Shown in pieces: positions 1-8,090 of a DNA stretch of 64,000 nt; position 1 is the first letter of the stretch, and every line of letters begins with the position of its first letter. Position numbers and translations under genes: made by a program. The DNA comes from Martelella mediterranea DSM 17316. Lineage in GTDB: Bacteria; Pseudomonadota; Alphaproteobacteria; Rhizobiales; Rhizobiaceae. The stretch lies in the NCBI RefSeq assembly GCF_002043005.1, contig NZ_CP020330.1, forward strand, positions 2,498,001 to 2,562,000. Reading direction: 5' to 3'. The notes under the pieces were generated by a model. The model did no database searches. It was given only the letters and a program-made list of their open reading frames with translations, and was not told the DNA's origin.

Positions 1-306
1 CGCCAGATTGAGCAGCATGCATTGCAGCCCGTTTGCGTAGAGCGCCGCCGTCAGCGCATCGACCTGGGCGGAGATATAGGGGTTGGAGAGGTTCGCGCCG
101 ACAAGGCCGACGAGATCCGAGCGTTCCTTGTGCAGCGTGCGTGCAAGGAGGTTGACGCGGTAGCCAAGCTCCTCCGCCGCCTGCATCACCCGGGCGCGGG
201 TCTTGGGCGCAACGCTCGCGCCTTCGGTGAATGTGCGCGAGACGGCGGAGCGGGAAACGCCGGCGAGGCGGGCGACATCGCCCGCGGAGATGAATTTTTC
301 GGCCAT
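1..306 (-). CDS. LacI-family transcriptional regulator (N-terminal part)
   Basis: This is the N-terminal part of a LacI/GalR repressor; the rest lies beyond the window edge. The reading starts MAEKFISAGDVARLAGVSRS and continues with a helix-turn-helix followed by the hinge region, then the start of the periplasmic-binding-like effector domain (LVGLVGANLSNPYISAQVDA). The ATG at 306 sits seven bases after the stop of the phosphatase gene, so it is probably the last gene of the importer operon that starts near 5759. By family, such proteins bind a palindromic operator and release it on sensing a small, often sugar-like ligand. A regulator of its own operon is the simplest inference. Confidence 0.88.
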   Translation of the reverse strand, partial: MAEKFISAGDVARLAGVSRSAVSRTFTEGASVAPKTRARVMQAAEELGYRVNLLARTLHKERSDLVGLVGANLSNPYISAQVDALTAALYANGLQCMLLNLA

Positions 307-313
307 GCTTCAC

Positions 314-913
314 CTATATCGCGTGTTCCGCGCCAAGCAGGCCGCGCAGCCTGACCTCTTCGGCAAGGGCGAGCATTGGCGGCAGCGGGTAGCTCTCGTC
401 GAGCTCGCGCAACTGTCTCAGATGCGCAAGAGCGCTCTCGAAGCTGGCGAACCGGTCGCGGGCGAATGTGGAAAGCCACAGCGCGATCAGCGCGACCGAG
501 CGCGAGCGTCCGCCGCGGCAATGGACCAGAATATTGCCCTTGCGATGGCTTGGATAATGCGGTTTCGAGGGGACATAGCCGCGCATCAGCCCTTCGATCG
601 TGAACACGCCTGCCGCCAGAAGATGCGGATCGTTGCCGTCGCCGTCGATCATCCCGATCTGGTAGCGGCGGATATGGGTGCCGTCCGGAAGCAGCAGCGG
701 ACCGGGAAACATGTTGATCGAGACGTTGAGGGTTTCCGTGATCCCGGCGTCGAGAAGGCAATCGGGGTCTTCGGCGGCCGCAAGATTGCCGAGAAACAGC
801 GTCTTTGCGTGCGGTCCGACGCCGTCGATGACCGGAAACAGAAGCGGCCGATCATCCTCGCGCGCTTCATTTTCAGGCACGTGGTCGGGAACGCCGAGGC
901 GCTTTTCTGTCAT
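314..913 (-). CDS. Dual-specificity/tyrosine phosphatase-like protein
   Basis: A 199-residue cytoplasmic protein of the cysteine-phosphatase superfamily. The signature HCRGGRSR puts the nucleophile at Cys132 and the phosphate-binding arginine at Arg138 (C-X5-R). Acidic residues in the segment IGMIDGDGND (about 87-96) could supply the general acid. No signal peptide or membrane segment is seen. The ATG at 913 was chosen because it follows the stop of the metallo-hydrolase gene (916-918) by two bases; the longer frame has no support. Position in an importer operon suggests a small phosphorylated substrate rather than a protein, but this is inference. The substrate cannot be read from the sequence. 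Confidence 0.8.
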   Translation of the reverse strand: MTEKRLGVPDHVPENEAREDDRPLLFPVIDGVGPHAKTLFLGNLAAAEDPDCLLDAGITETLNVSINMFPGPLLLPDGTHIRRYQIGMIDGDGNDPHLLAAGVFTIEGLMRGYVPSKPHYPSHRKGNILVHCRGGRSRSVALIALWLSTFARDRFASFESALAHLRQLRELDESYPLPPMLALAEEVRLRGLLGAEHAI

Positions 914-915
914 CG

Positions 916-1941
916 TCAAATCTCCGTCTCGCGTTCCAGTCTTAGGCGTTCGCCGAGGCCACGCGCAAGTTCCGGGGCAGTGGTCATGTCGACAAAGGCG
1001 GGCAGAACCTGCCGCGACCCGCAATGATCGGCAAGCGCGAGGACATCGTCCTTGCGCGGATGGACGTTCCAGGGAAGCCAGACGGCCTCGTTGCGCTCTA
1101 TGAGTGTACGCGCCGGGGTGCCGCTCGGGACGTGGCTTGAAAATATCAGGCGAAAATCCCTCCTTTGCAGAAGTGCAGCCGCAAGACCGGCCTCCGCGTT
1201 GGATTCCGTCGCGACGATGACCTGGTCAGGCATTGCGCTTTCGACGTCGACGACGGGGAACGCCCTGCCGGTCGCGGCCTTAACTTCCCTGCCGATGGCC
1301 GCGCAGACATGGACGTCATGTCCACGCGATGCCATTGCAAGCACCATATCGGTTCCCCGTCCGGCGCCCGGACAACAGAGCACCGCGCCCCCTTCGGCGT
1401 AGTCGGAAATGGCCGTGATCTGGTCATCGAGATCCTGCGCGCGGTCGCCATAGGATGCATCAACCAGAAGGGTCGACGCCAGCGGGGGAGGGTCGAACGT
1501 CATGCCGCGCGATTCAAGGCTGATGTCGCCGGTGTAGACGAAACCGCCCGCTGCCGTCTCCATATGAAACCAGACCCCGCCGGGCGCATGGCCGCACCGT
1601 CCGGTCGTGAGCGCAAGCCCGCAGGCCTCGAAGGAACCCTGTTCCGGAATGACGTGTGCAGCGTCCGAGGGAAGACGCCCCTGAAGGAAATCCAGTGTCC
1701 GTCCGGTTGCGAAGACGGCAGGATTGCCGACCGCATCGAGGCGTCCGATCGACCCGGCATGGTCGCAATGCGCATGGCTGAGGAAGATCGCATCGACGGC
1801 GCCGATGGCGTCGATATCGGGGTGCTCGTCCTTGTCGAGGCCGTCGCCGAAATCGAACAGGACGCGCTTGCCGGCCGCCTCGACGAGGAAGATGGCGGCG
1901 CTCTTGCGGTTCAACCCGCTGATCACGGTCAGTCGTGCCAC
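916..1941 (-). CDS. Metallo-beta-lactamase protein of the beta-CASP type
   Basis: A 341-residue hydrolase starting at GTG 1941, which overlaps the end of the permease gene by 13 bases. The metal-binding motif HAHCDH (residues 56-61), His118 and Asp139 (YTGDIS) follow the metallo-beta-lactamase pattern. The C-terminal half resembles a beta-CASP domain: VDASYGD near 160-166, then SSHVPSGTPAR near 268-278 like the GYxxEGT segment of RNase J/CPSF73 relatives, then NVHP around His294. The last canonical histidine motif (VHGE-like) appears replaced by LPAF at 313-316. Known beta-CASP enzymes cut nucleic acids. Here, between an importer and a phosphatase, hydrolysis of an imported phosphodiester is possible. 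No secretion signal is visible. Confidence 0.75.
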   Translation of the reverse strand: MARLTVISGLNRKSAAIFLVEAAGKRVLFDFGDGLDKDEHPDIDAIGAVDAIFLSHAHCDHAGSIGRLDAVGNPAVFATGRTLDFLQGRLPSDAAHVIPEQGSFEACGLALTTGRCGHAPGGVWFHMETAAGGFVYTGDISLESRGMTFDPPPLASTLLVDASYGDRAQDLDDQITAISDYAEGGAVLCCPGAGRGTDMVLAMASRGHDVHVCAAIGREVKAATGRAFPVVDVESAMPDQVIVATESNAEAGLAAALLQRRDFRLIFSSHVPSGTPARTLIERNEAVWLPWNVHPRKDDVLALADHCGSRQVLPAFVDMTTAPELARGLGERLRLERETEI

Positions 1942-3671
1942 GGCAATACACCTTGCGGAAGCCTTCTTGCGAAGGTCAGGCTGACGAGCATCAGCGCGAG
2001 GATCACGATGACCATCAGACAACCGACGGCGGCGGCCAGCGTCGAAGACCCGGCCTCCTCCAGGAAAATGATCATCGGGCCGATGGTCTGCGCGCGCGAC
2101 GAGACCAGCAGCACGGAGGTCTGGATTTCGTTGATGGCGGTCATGAACACGAGGATGGCGGAGGCCGCGGCGGCGGGCGCCAGGACCGGCAGGATGATAT
2201 CCCTGAGCCTGCGGAAGATACCCGCGCCGACCACCTGCGCGGCCTCGTCGAGCGACCGCTCGATCTGCGCGAACCCGCCAAGGATCGGCTGAAGCGCCAG
2301 CGCCAGGAAATTCGAGAGGTAGGCCGCAAGAATGACCCAGATCGTTCCGTAGAGACTTGTGCCCAGGACGGGCAGCGGCTTCAGGAAGAACAGGATCATG
2401 GCCACGCCGATGATGATGCCGGGAAGCGCGTAGGCAAGCTGGGAGGAGAGATAGAGCAGGCGCGGGGTGACACCCTTTCGCCAGCTCAGGAAATAGCCGA
2501 GCGCGACTGAAGTCGGAATCAGGATGGCGACCGCAAGCCCCGTCAACCAGAGGCTTGTGAAGAAGGCCTCGCGGATGCCCTCGTGATGAAAGATCGCGTT
2601 GGAGAAATTCTCGAAGGTCAGCGTCTCCAGCGTGAGCGGCTGCCCGTAACCCCGCACCAGAGCCGAAGCGGCCAGCGCCGAAAGCGGCAACGCCAGCGCA
2701 AACAGGAGATAACCCCACGCCAGAGCGGTGACGGGAAGGTGGAAGCGCGAGAGCGGAAATTTGAACGGTCTGGAGGCGCCATCGACGCGCTGGTCGCCCA
2801 TGCGGCCCAGAAGGCCGGCAAGCCCCATGCCGAGAATGGTCAGCACGGCCAGCAGCAGCGCCAGAAGCGCCATGTCGTTCAGCGCCGACGGGCCATAGGC
2901 GTTGAGCTGCCGGTAGATCAGCGTGATCAGCGTGGGCACGCGGGCCGGAATGCCGAGCATGGCCTGGATACCGAAATTGCCGATCGACGACACGAAGGCA
3001 AGCGCCGCGCCTGCGAAAATGCCGCCACGGATCAAGGGCAGGATCACGCCGATTGTCGCGCTCAGCGGCGTGGCGCCCACCGCGCGGGCCGCTTCCACCA
3101 GATCGGCGGGAACGCGACGCAGATTGGCGCGCACGGCCAGAAACACCAGAGGCGCGTTATAAAGGCCGAGCAGAAGAACGATCCCGCTCGCGGAATAAAG
3201 CGGATGCCGCATGCCGGGTTGAAGGGTAATGCCCAGAAGGCTCATGATCGGGCTTGCCGGCGAGAAGGCCTGGATCCAGGCGAGCGCGATGACCTGCGGC
3301 GGGATCATCAGCGGCAGAACGAACCCGAACACCCAGGCAGTCCGCCCGCGCATGTCGCTCGCGCCGACGAGAAGCGCTGCGATCGTTCCGGCGAGCGTGG
3401 CAAGCGCTGTGGCTGAAAGCGAAATCCAGATCGTATTGACCGTCGCCTCGAACACGCGGCGGCCGCCGAGGACGTCGGCGATGCGGCTGAGCTCGAATCC
3501 GGCGCTGGTCACAAAGGCCGCGTAGACGAGCCGTCCGAGCGGCAGGATAGACAGGACGCCGACAAACAGCGCCAGTATCGCCATCAGCGCACGCTCGTTC
3601 TTCAGGAGCCCGGAAAGGGTGGAGAGCGTCCATGAAGGACGCCCTCCGGCGGCTGTGGTCGATAGCGACAT
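1929..3671 (-). CDS. ABC transporter permease, fused double-domain type
   Basis: A 580-residue inner-membrane protein with two tandem binding-protein-dependent permease domains, as in the FbpB/AfuB/ThiP group. Each half has several hydrophobic helices and an EAA-like loop: LVEAARAVGATPLSATIGVI in the first half and SLDEAAQVVGAGIFRRLRDI in the second, the sites that contact the ATPase. It starts six bases downstream of the binding-protein stop and overlaps the next gene, so translation is coupled. One fused polypeptide replaces the usual permease pair. Related systems move ferric iron, thiamine, hexose phosphates or 2-aminoethylphosphonate; the substrate here is not decided by sequence. Confidence 0.9.
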   Translation of the reverse strand: MSLSTTAAGGRPSWTLSTLSGLLKNERALMAILALFVGVLSILPLGRLVYAAFVTSAGFELSRIADVLGGRRVFEATVNTIWISLSATALATLAGTIAALLVGASDMRGRTAWVFGFVLPLMIPPQVIALAWIQAFSPASPIMSLLGITLQPGMRHPLYSASGIVLLLGLYNAPLVFLAVRANLRRVPADLVEAARAVGATPLSATIGVILPLIRGGIFAGAALAFVSSIGNFGIQAMLGIPARVPTLITLIYRQLNAYGPSALNDMALLALLLAVLTILGMGLAGLLGRMGDQRVDGASRPFKFPLSRFHLPVTALAWGYLLFALALPLSALAASALVRGYGQPLTLETLTFENFSNAIFHHEGIREAFFTSLWLTGLAVAILIPTSVALGYFLSWRKGVTPRLLYLSSQLAYALPGIIIGVAMILFFLKPLPVLGTSLYGTIWVILAAYLSNFLALALQPILGGFAQIERSLDEAAQVVGAGIFRRLRDIILPVLAPAAAASAILVFMTAINEIQTSVLLVSSRAQTIGPMIIFLEEAGSSTLAAAVGCLMVIVILALMLVSLTFARRLPQGVLPWHD

Positions 3672-3676
3672 TGCGA

Positions 3677-4651
3677 TTACAGACCGAAGATCTCGGCGAA
3701 CTGCTCGCGCACCTGGTCATTGTTCTTCACGGCCTCGTCGACGTCGTAGCCGATCAGCTTCATCGAGGAGAGGTCGGGATAGCCCTCGGGTGCTGCAACG
3801 CCCGGCAGAAGCGGGATATTGCCCTGGGCGGAGACCAGTTCCTGACCTTCCTTCGAGAGCAGGAAATCGACGAACTTCTTCGCGGCTTCCTCGTGATCGG
3901 TCGTGCTCATGATGGCGACCGGCTCGCCGATGAAGGAAACGCCTTCCTGCGGCGCGATATAGTCGACCGGCGAGCCGTCGGCCTTGGCACGCAGCGTGTT
4001 GGCGTCGACGATGATGGCGTATTTGGCCATGCCGGAAGCGACAGCCTTGGTCGCCGGACCGTTGCCGCCCTCGGGCACGACGTCGAGATCGTTCAGGCCC
4101 TCATAGAACTCCCAGCCGATTTCCGGCGTGTTGATCAGGGCATGCAGGTGGTTCAGCGCCGCGCCGGAATAGAGCGGGCTCGGGACCGCGATCATGCCGC
4201 GATTGTCCTCGACCAGAAGATCGTTCCAGCTTTCGACCGGCTCGGCGATCTCGGTATTGTAGGCAATGCCCGTGGTGATCGCCTTGGTGCCAAAGAAGGT
4301 CATGTCCTTGTCGTAGGCGGCCTTGTCATAGCCGTCCACCGGTGCTTCCGGATAGGCCATCAGATGGCCTTCGGCCTTCAGCGTGCCGAGGTTGATCGGA
4401 TCGGCGACGAGCAGGACGTCGGGCTGGATGTTGCCGGCTTCGATTTCGGCGCGCATCACGTTCATCAGCGCCGAGGTGCCGTTGCGGGTCCAGTTGACCT
4501 TGATGTCGGGATTGGCGGCCTCGAAGGCGTCGACGGTCTGCTGGGCCTGTTCGGGCGGCTGGCTGGTGTAGAGCGTGATGGTTTCCTCGGCATGGGCCGC
4601 CGTGAAGGCAAGCGTGCTGAGGGTCGCAAGGGCAAGCATGGAGAGTTTCAT
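3677..4651 (-). CDS. ABC transporter periplasmic binding protein (ferric/organophosphate family)
   Basis: A 324-residue secreted protein with a clear signal peptide ending near AAHA-EET (about residue 21). The mature start ITLYTSQPPEQAQQTVDAF is typical of the family-1 binding proteins that include ferric-binding FbpA, hexose-phosphate AfuA and 2-aminoethylphosphonate receptors. The pair of tyrosines that FbpA uses for iron is not obvious, which together with the downstream phosphatase gene favours a phosphorylated organic ligand (inference). It lies between the ATPase gene (25 bases upstream) and the fused permease gene, giving a complete importer. The ATG at 4651 fits the signal peptide exactly. 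Confidence 0.88.
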   Translation of the reverse strand: MKLSMLALATLSTLAFTAAHAEETITLYTSQPPEQAQQTVDAFEAANPDIKVNWTRNGTSALMNVMRAEIEAGNIQPDVLLVADPINLGTLKAEGHLMAYPEAPVDGYDKAAYDKDMTFFGTKAITTGIAYNTEIAEPVESWNDLLVEDNRGMIAVPSPLYSGAALNHLHALINTPEIGWEFYEGLNDLDVVPEGGNGPATKAVASGMAKYAIIVDANTLRAKADGSPVDYIAPQEGVSFIGEPVAIMSTTDHEEAAKKFVDFLLSKEGQELVSAQGNIPLLPGVAAPEGYPDLSSMKLIGYDVDEAVKNNDQVREQFAEIFGL

Positions 4652-4676
4652 CGGGGATATCCTCGATTGTTGGTGC

Positions 4677-5759
4677 TCAGTGGGAGGCTTCTTCTGCTTT
4701 CGGGTCCGGCAGGACCCAGCCGTCGGTAAGCGTGACGGCCACGCGCTGCCCGGCTTCGATGCGTGCCGGGGCAGGGACGTTCATGAAAAAGGTTCGCTCA
4801 TCCGGGCCGAGCGAAAGCTCGACCCGCAAAATGTCGCCGCGATAGGTGATGCGGCGGAGGGTGGCGGCAAGGCCGCCTGTGTCGGTCAATCTGAGGTCGC
4901 CGGGGTGAAAGGCAATGCGCGCTTCGCTGCGGGGTAGGGCCGAAGGCGGATTGCGCACCCGCACCTGCTCACCGAAGAAGCGGGCGAAACCATAGCCACT
5001 GCGATCAGGCTGGAAATCCGTAATCGGCGCGATCTGGCCCTCTCCGATAAAGGTCGCGACCATGTCATTTGCCGGCTGGCTGTAGAGTTCGGACGGGCTT
5101 GCGAACTGGCTGATCCTGCCGCTCTCCATCACGGCCACGCGGTCGGCCAGCGCGAGCGCCTCCGACTGGTCATGCGTGATGTAGAACATCGTCGCGCCAG
5201 ACGCTTTGTGGAAGCGGGCAAATTCTTCCTCCATCTCGCCGCGCAGATGAACATCCAGATTGGCCAGCGGCTCATCGAGAAGGACGAGGCCGGCATCCAT
5301 CGCCAGGCAGCGGGCGAGCGCCGTGCGCTGCCTCTGGCCGCCCGAAAGTTCCGCGGGCCGGCGATCCGCAAACGCAGTCAACCCGACCGTCTCGAGAACG
5401 CGGGCCGTGCGCGCCTCGCGTTCGCCGCGCCCCAGCCCCTTGACCTTGAGGCCATAGGCGACATTGCCGGAGACCGTCATGTGCGGCCACAGCGCATAGC
5501 TTTGAAACACCACGCCGATGCCGCGTTCTTCCGGGGCGACATGCCGGCCTTGGCCGGAAAGAAGCGTGTCGCCGACCCGGATTGCGCCGCTGTCGATCTG
5601 CTCGAAACCGGCGAGAGCGCGCAGAAGCGTGGTCTTGCCGCAACCGGAGGGGCCGAGCACAGCGACGAACTCCCCCGAACGGATCGAGAGCGAAATCCCA
5701 CGCAGAACGCTCGTCTTGCCGAAAGACTTGTCGACGGTCTCGATTTCGATCGCGCTCAT
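4677..5759 (-). CDS. ABC transporter ATP-binding protein
   Basis: A 360-residue ATPase of the importer. Visible motifs are Walker A GPSGCGKT (37-44), Q-loop Gln86 (VVFQSYALWP), signature LSGGQRQR (138-145) and Walker B LVLLDEP (158-164), followed by the D-loop NLD and a switch histidine in ITHDQSEAL. The C-terminal third is a TOBE-like regulatory domain, as in FbpC/PotA relatives. ATG 5759 (MSAIEIETVDKSFGK) is preferred to the upstream in-frame ATG at 5828, because the family begins right at the first beta strand. It is the first gene of the operon, so the promoter should lie between 5760 and 6048. Confidence 0.93.
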   Translation of the reverse strand: MSAIEIETVDKSFGKTSVLRGISLSIRSGEFVAVLGPSGCGKTTLLRALAGFEQIDSGAIRVGDTLLSGQGRHVAPEERGIGVVFQSYALWPHMTVSGNVAYGLKVKGLGRGEREARTARVLETVGLTAFADRRPAELSGGQRQRTALARCLAMDAGLVLLDEPLANLDVHLRGEMEEEFARFHKASGATMFYITHDQSEALALADRVAVMESGRISQFASPSELYSQPANDMVATFIGEGQIAPITDFQPDRSGYGFARFFGEQVRVRNPPSALPRSEARIAFHPGDLRLTDTGGLAATLRRITYRGDILRVELSLGPDERTFFMNVPAPARIEAGQRVAVTLTDGWVLPDPKAEEASH

Positions 5760-5822
5760 AGGGTCTGTCCCGCGCTGTCGGTCACAGTCGGAAGAACCTT
5801 CCGAGACCGGTGGAATGGCGTT

Positions 5823-5838
5823 TTGCAATGCTTTGCAA
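5823..5838. promoter_or_regulatory. Candidate operator TTGCAATGCTTTGCAA upstream of the importer operon
   Basis: Two copies of the self-palindromic hexamer TTGCAA are separated by TGCT, giving a near-palindromic 16-base site about 65 bases upstream of the ATPase start. The size and symmetry suit a LacI-type dimer, and a LacI-family gene ends this operon. No binding data exist; this is pattern recognition only. The rest of 5760-6048 holds no gene that I can support. Confidence 0.4.
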
Positions 5839-6048
5839 TCTTCGCCGCCATCAATGCACCGATCGTGTGACAGTTCTGTTTCAGTGTGTTTTCGGTTTTG
5901 TGAAAATTGACTTTTGAAAGCGCGGCGCCCGCACGTGGAAGTAAGCAGGCCCGATCGCGGCCATGCCTTCTCGGGCGGTCCCGGCTATAGCGTCGGGCGA
6001 AAGGGGGCGCCGGTTTTTTTGATAACCCGACGCGCCAAAGGAAAGAAA

Positions 6049-6948
6049 CTAGAGTTCATCCGCCTGCAGCGTCAGGCTGCGCAAATGCTCAAGCATTTTC
6101 TCGGCGGCTGGACTGAGCCAGTCGTCCCGCAGGCGCTGGATGCCTGTGGTCCGTTTGGGCAGCGACCGGGAAAGCGGCAGTTCGGTTAGGCTGGGATGAC
6201 CCCGCAGGATTGGCGTGACGGCGAAGGTGAGGGCGTCGGACTGTTCCAGATAGGTGGTGATGAAACCGTTGGAGGTTGATCGAATGCGGGCGACGGGCGG
6301 GGTGAGGCCCTCGGTTTGAAACAGCCCGTCGAGCCGCTTCTGGGCGTTGACGGCCTTGTCGGGCATGATCCAAGGAAATTCGAGCAGATCCGGAAGCTCC
6401 AGCGTTCCCGCCCGCTCCAGCGGGTGCCCCCGGCGCGCGACCACGGCGTAACGCGCGGATGCGAGCGGTTCCGAATGGAGATCGGAGAATTCCGGGTCGT
6501 CCGTCAACTCGGTGAGGATGAAAGCGACCTGTCCGCGCCGGACCAGTTCGGCAAGCTGGCGCTCGAAACCGCCGATTACGCTGATCGAGACGCCGGGCAG
6601 GTCCCGCGTGGTCAGGTTGATCGCGCGCGGCAGCAGGCCTGTCAGCCAGACCGGGCCAGAACCCACGGAAAGCTCCGTCTCCTCATGTTCCTGCAGGTGC
6701 CGGATTTCGTGCTGGGCATCTTCCAGTTGCCGGAAAATGCCCTGCGCCCTGCGCACCATCACCCGTCCGAATACGGTCAGCCGCATGGCCTTGGGAAGCC
6801 GCACGAAAAGCTGTGCTCCCACTTCCTCCTCAAGCGCGGCAAGGCCGCGGCTCAGTGCCGGCTGGGTCATGTTCAGCTGCTCTGCCGAGCGGGTCATCGA
6901 CCCCGTTTCGGCTATGGAAAGAAGGTAGCGCAGGTTCTGCAGGTTCAT
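6049..6948 (-). CDS. LysR-family transcriptional regulator
   Basis: A 299-residue LysR protein. The N-terminal winged helix-turn-helix is clear (MNLQNLRYLLSIAETGSMTR, then QPALSRGLAALEEEVGAQLF). It is followed by a substrate-binding domain from about residue 90 (ELSVGSGPVWLTGLLPRAIN). ATG 6948 matches the usual family start better than ATG 6963. It is transcribed divergently from the tricarboxylate-transporter operon at 7044, the classic layout for a LysR regulator controlling its neighbour, probably with the sulfated or carboxylated substrate as coinducer. Control of the importer operon downstream on the same strand is less likely but possible. Confidence 0.9.
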   Translation of the reverse strand: MNLQNLRYLLSIAETGSMTRSAEQLNMTQPALSRGLAALEEEVGAQLFVRLPKAMRLTVFGRVMVRRAQGIFRQLEDAQHEIRHLQEHEETELSVGSGPVWLTGLLPRAINLTTRDLPGVSISVIGGFERQLAELVRRGQVAFILTELTDDPEFSDLHSEPLASARYAVVARRGHPLERAGTLELPDLLEFPWIMPDKAVNAQKRLDGLFQTEGLTPPVARIRSTSNGFITTYLEQSDALTFAVTPILRGHPSLTELPLSRSLPKRTTGIQRLRDDWLSPAAEKMLEHLRSLTLQADEL

Positions 6949-6963
6949 GTTTTCGATTACCAA

Positions 6964-6998
6964 AATGCATGACGAATGCGTTGTTAATTATTTGCATT
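6964..6998. promoter_or_regulatory. Divergent LysR/tct intergenic region with inverted repeat AATGCA...TGCATT
   Basis: The 95-base gap between the LysR start (6948) and the transporter start (7044) is AT-rich and contains AATGCA at 6964-6969 and its complement TGCATT at 6993-6998. LysR regulators usually bind such spaced dyads near divergent promoters. The assignment is tentative because the arms are only six bases. Confidence 0.3.
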
Positions 6999-7043
6999 AA
7001 TGAAGACCTCTCTTTAGCCTTTGTCAAATCCAAGGGAGGAGAA

Positions 7044-8024
7044 ATGATGAATTCCAAATCACTGGCCCGCTTTGCGGGCGTGGCTCTTTCGTTTGCCGCT
7101 TTCGCCGACGCAGCTGCGGCACAGGACTTTCCGACGCGCCCGATCACGATGATCGAGCCCTGGGAGGCCGGTACGTCCGGCGACATAACGGCGCGCATCG
7201 TTGCCGAGTTCGCTTCCCAGAAGCTGGGGCAGCCGATCGCGGTGCAGAACATCGCCGGCGGCGGCGGCGCCAAGGCGATGCTGGCGCTTTCCGAGGCTGA
7301 TCCCGATGGCTACACCATCGGCAATTCGTGGGTCGCCACCCAGATCATGGTGCCTACGTTCGAGCCGCGGATCGGCTTCGATCCGATGGGCTTCGACCCG
7401 ATCGGGCTGATGTGGGTGAACCCCTTCACCCTGACGGTGGCCGCCGATCACCCCGCAAACAATGTTGACGAATTCATTGAATGGGCAAAGGCCCAGGACG
7501 GTGTTCTCAGGGTTGGCGTCTGCCCGGCGGTCAGCCTGCCGCATGTGGTGATGCGGCGGTTCCTCGAGGTGGCGGAGATCACGAAATACCAGCCGATTCC
7601 GGCGGATGGCTGCGAAACCTCGAATATTCAGGGCCTGTTCGATGGCTCTCTCGACTTCACCACCGGCGCGCTCGGCGCGGTGAAGATCTACGGCGACAAG
7701 ATCAAGACGCTCGCGATCTTCACCGAGGAGCGCTCCCCGATCGAACCCGGGATTCCGACGGCAAAGGAACAGGGTTACTATCTTGACTGGGGTGCTGCGA
7801 CCGCCGGCTGGTCGGGACTGGTGGCGCCTGAGGGTACGGATCCGGAACGCTTGAAGAAGCTTCAGGACGTGTTCCGCGAGGTCATCAATTCCGAGCCCTT
7901 CAAGAAGAAGATGTTCGAAGGCGGGTTCACCGTCCAGTACATGGAGCCGGATGCCTTTCAGGATCTCTGGCAGGTGTCGCTCGACCGGCTGGCGCCGGCA
8001 CTGGAAAACCTGAAGAAAAATTGA
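7044..8024 (+). CDS. tctC: Tripartite tricarboxylate transporter substrate-binding protein (TctC family)
   Basis: A 326-residue periplasmic receptor of the Bug/TctC family. The signal peptide ends near AAAQDFP, and the mature start DFPTRPITMIEPWEAGTSGD is the hallmark of the family (short beta strand, PxRPI, then the ligand loop). A strong ribosome site GGGAGG at 7034-7039 precedes ATG 7044; ATG 7047 is also possible. It is the first gene of an operon with tctB and tctA. Family members bind di- and tricarboxylates, sugar acids or aromatic acids. The sulfatase and sugar dehydrogenases that follow suggest a sugar-acid-like ligand, which is inference. Confidence 0.9.
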   Translation: MMNSKSLARFAGVALSFAAFADAAAAQDFPTRPITMIEPWEAGTSGDITARIVAEFASQKLGQPIAVQNIAGGGGAKAMLALSEADPDGYTIGNSWVATQIMVPTFEPRIGFDPMGFDPIGLMWVNPFTLTVAADHPANNVDEFIEWAKAQDGVLRVGVCPAVSLPHVVMRRFLEVAEITKYQPIPADGCETSNIQGLFDGSLDFTTGALGAVKIYGDKIKTLAIFTEERSPIEPGIPTAKEQGYYLDWGAATAGWSGLVAPEGTDPERLKKLQDVFREVINSEPFKKKMFEGGFTVQYMEPDAFQDLWQVSLDRLAPALENLKKN

Positions 8025-8090
8025 GTGTTTCGCGCCGCTCCATAACATTGGCCGGCGGCGCGATTTCCTTTCAGACCTGAGGTTTTCCCG

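Noticed and set aside
4677..5828. Upstream ATG at 5828 for the ABC ATPase
   Set aside because: The added residues (PPVSEGSSDCDRQRG) do not belong to the family fold, and the frame would run into the proposed operator; ATG 5759 fits the first beta strand.
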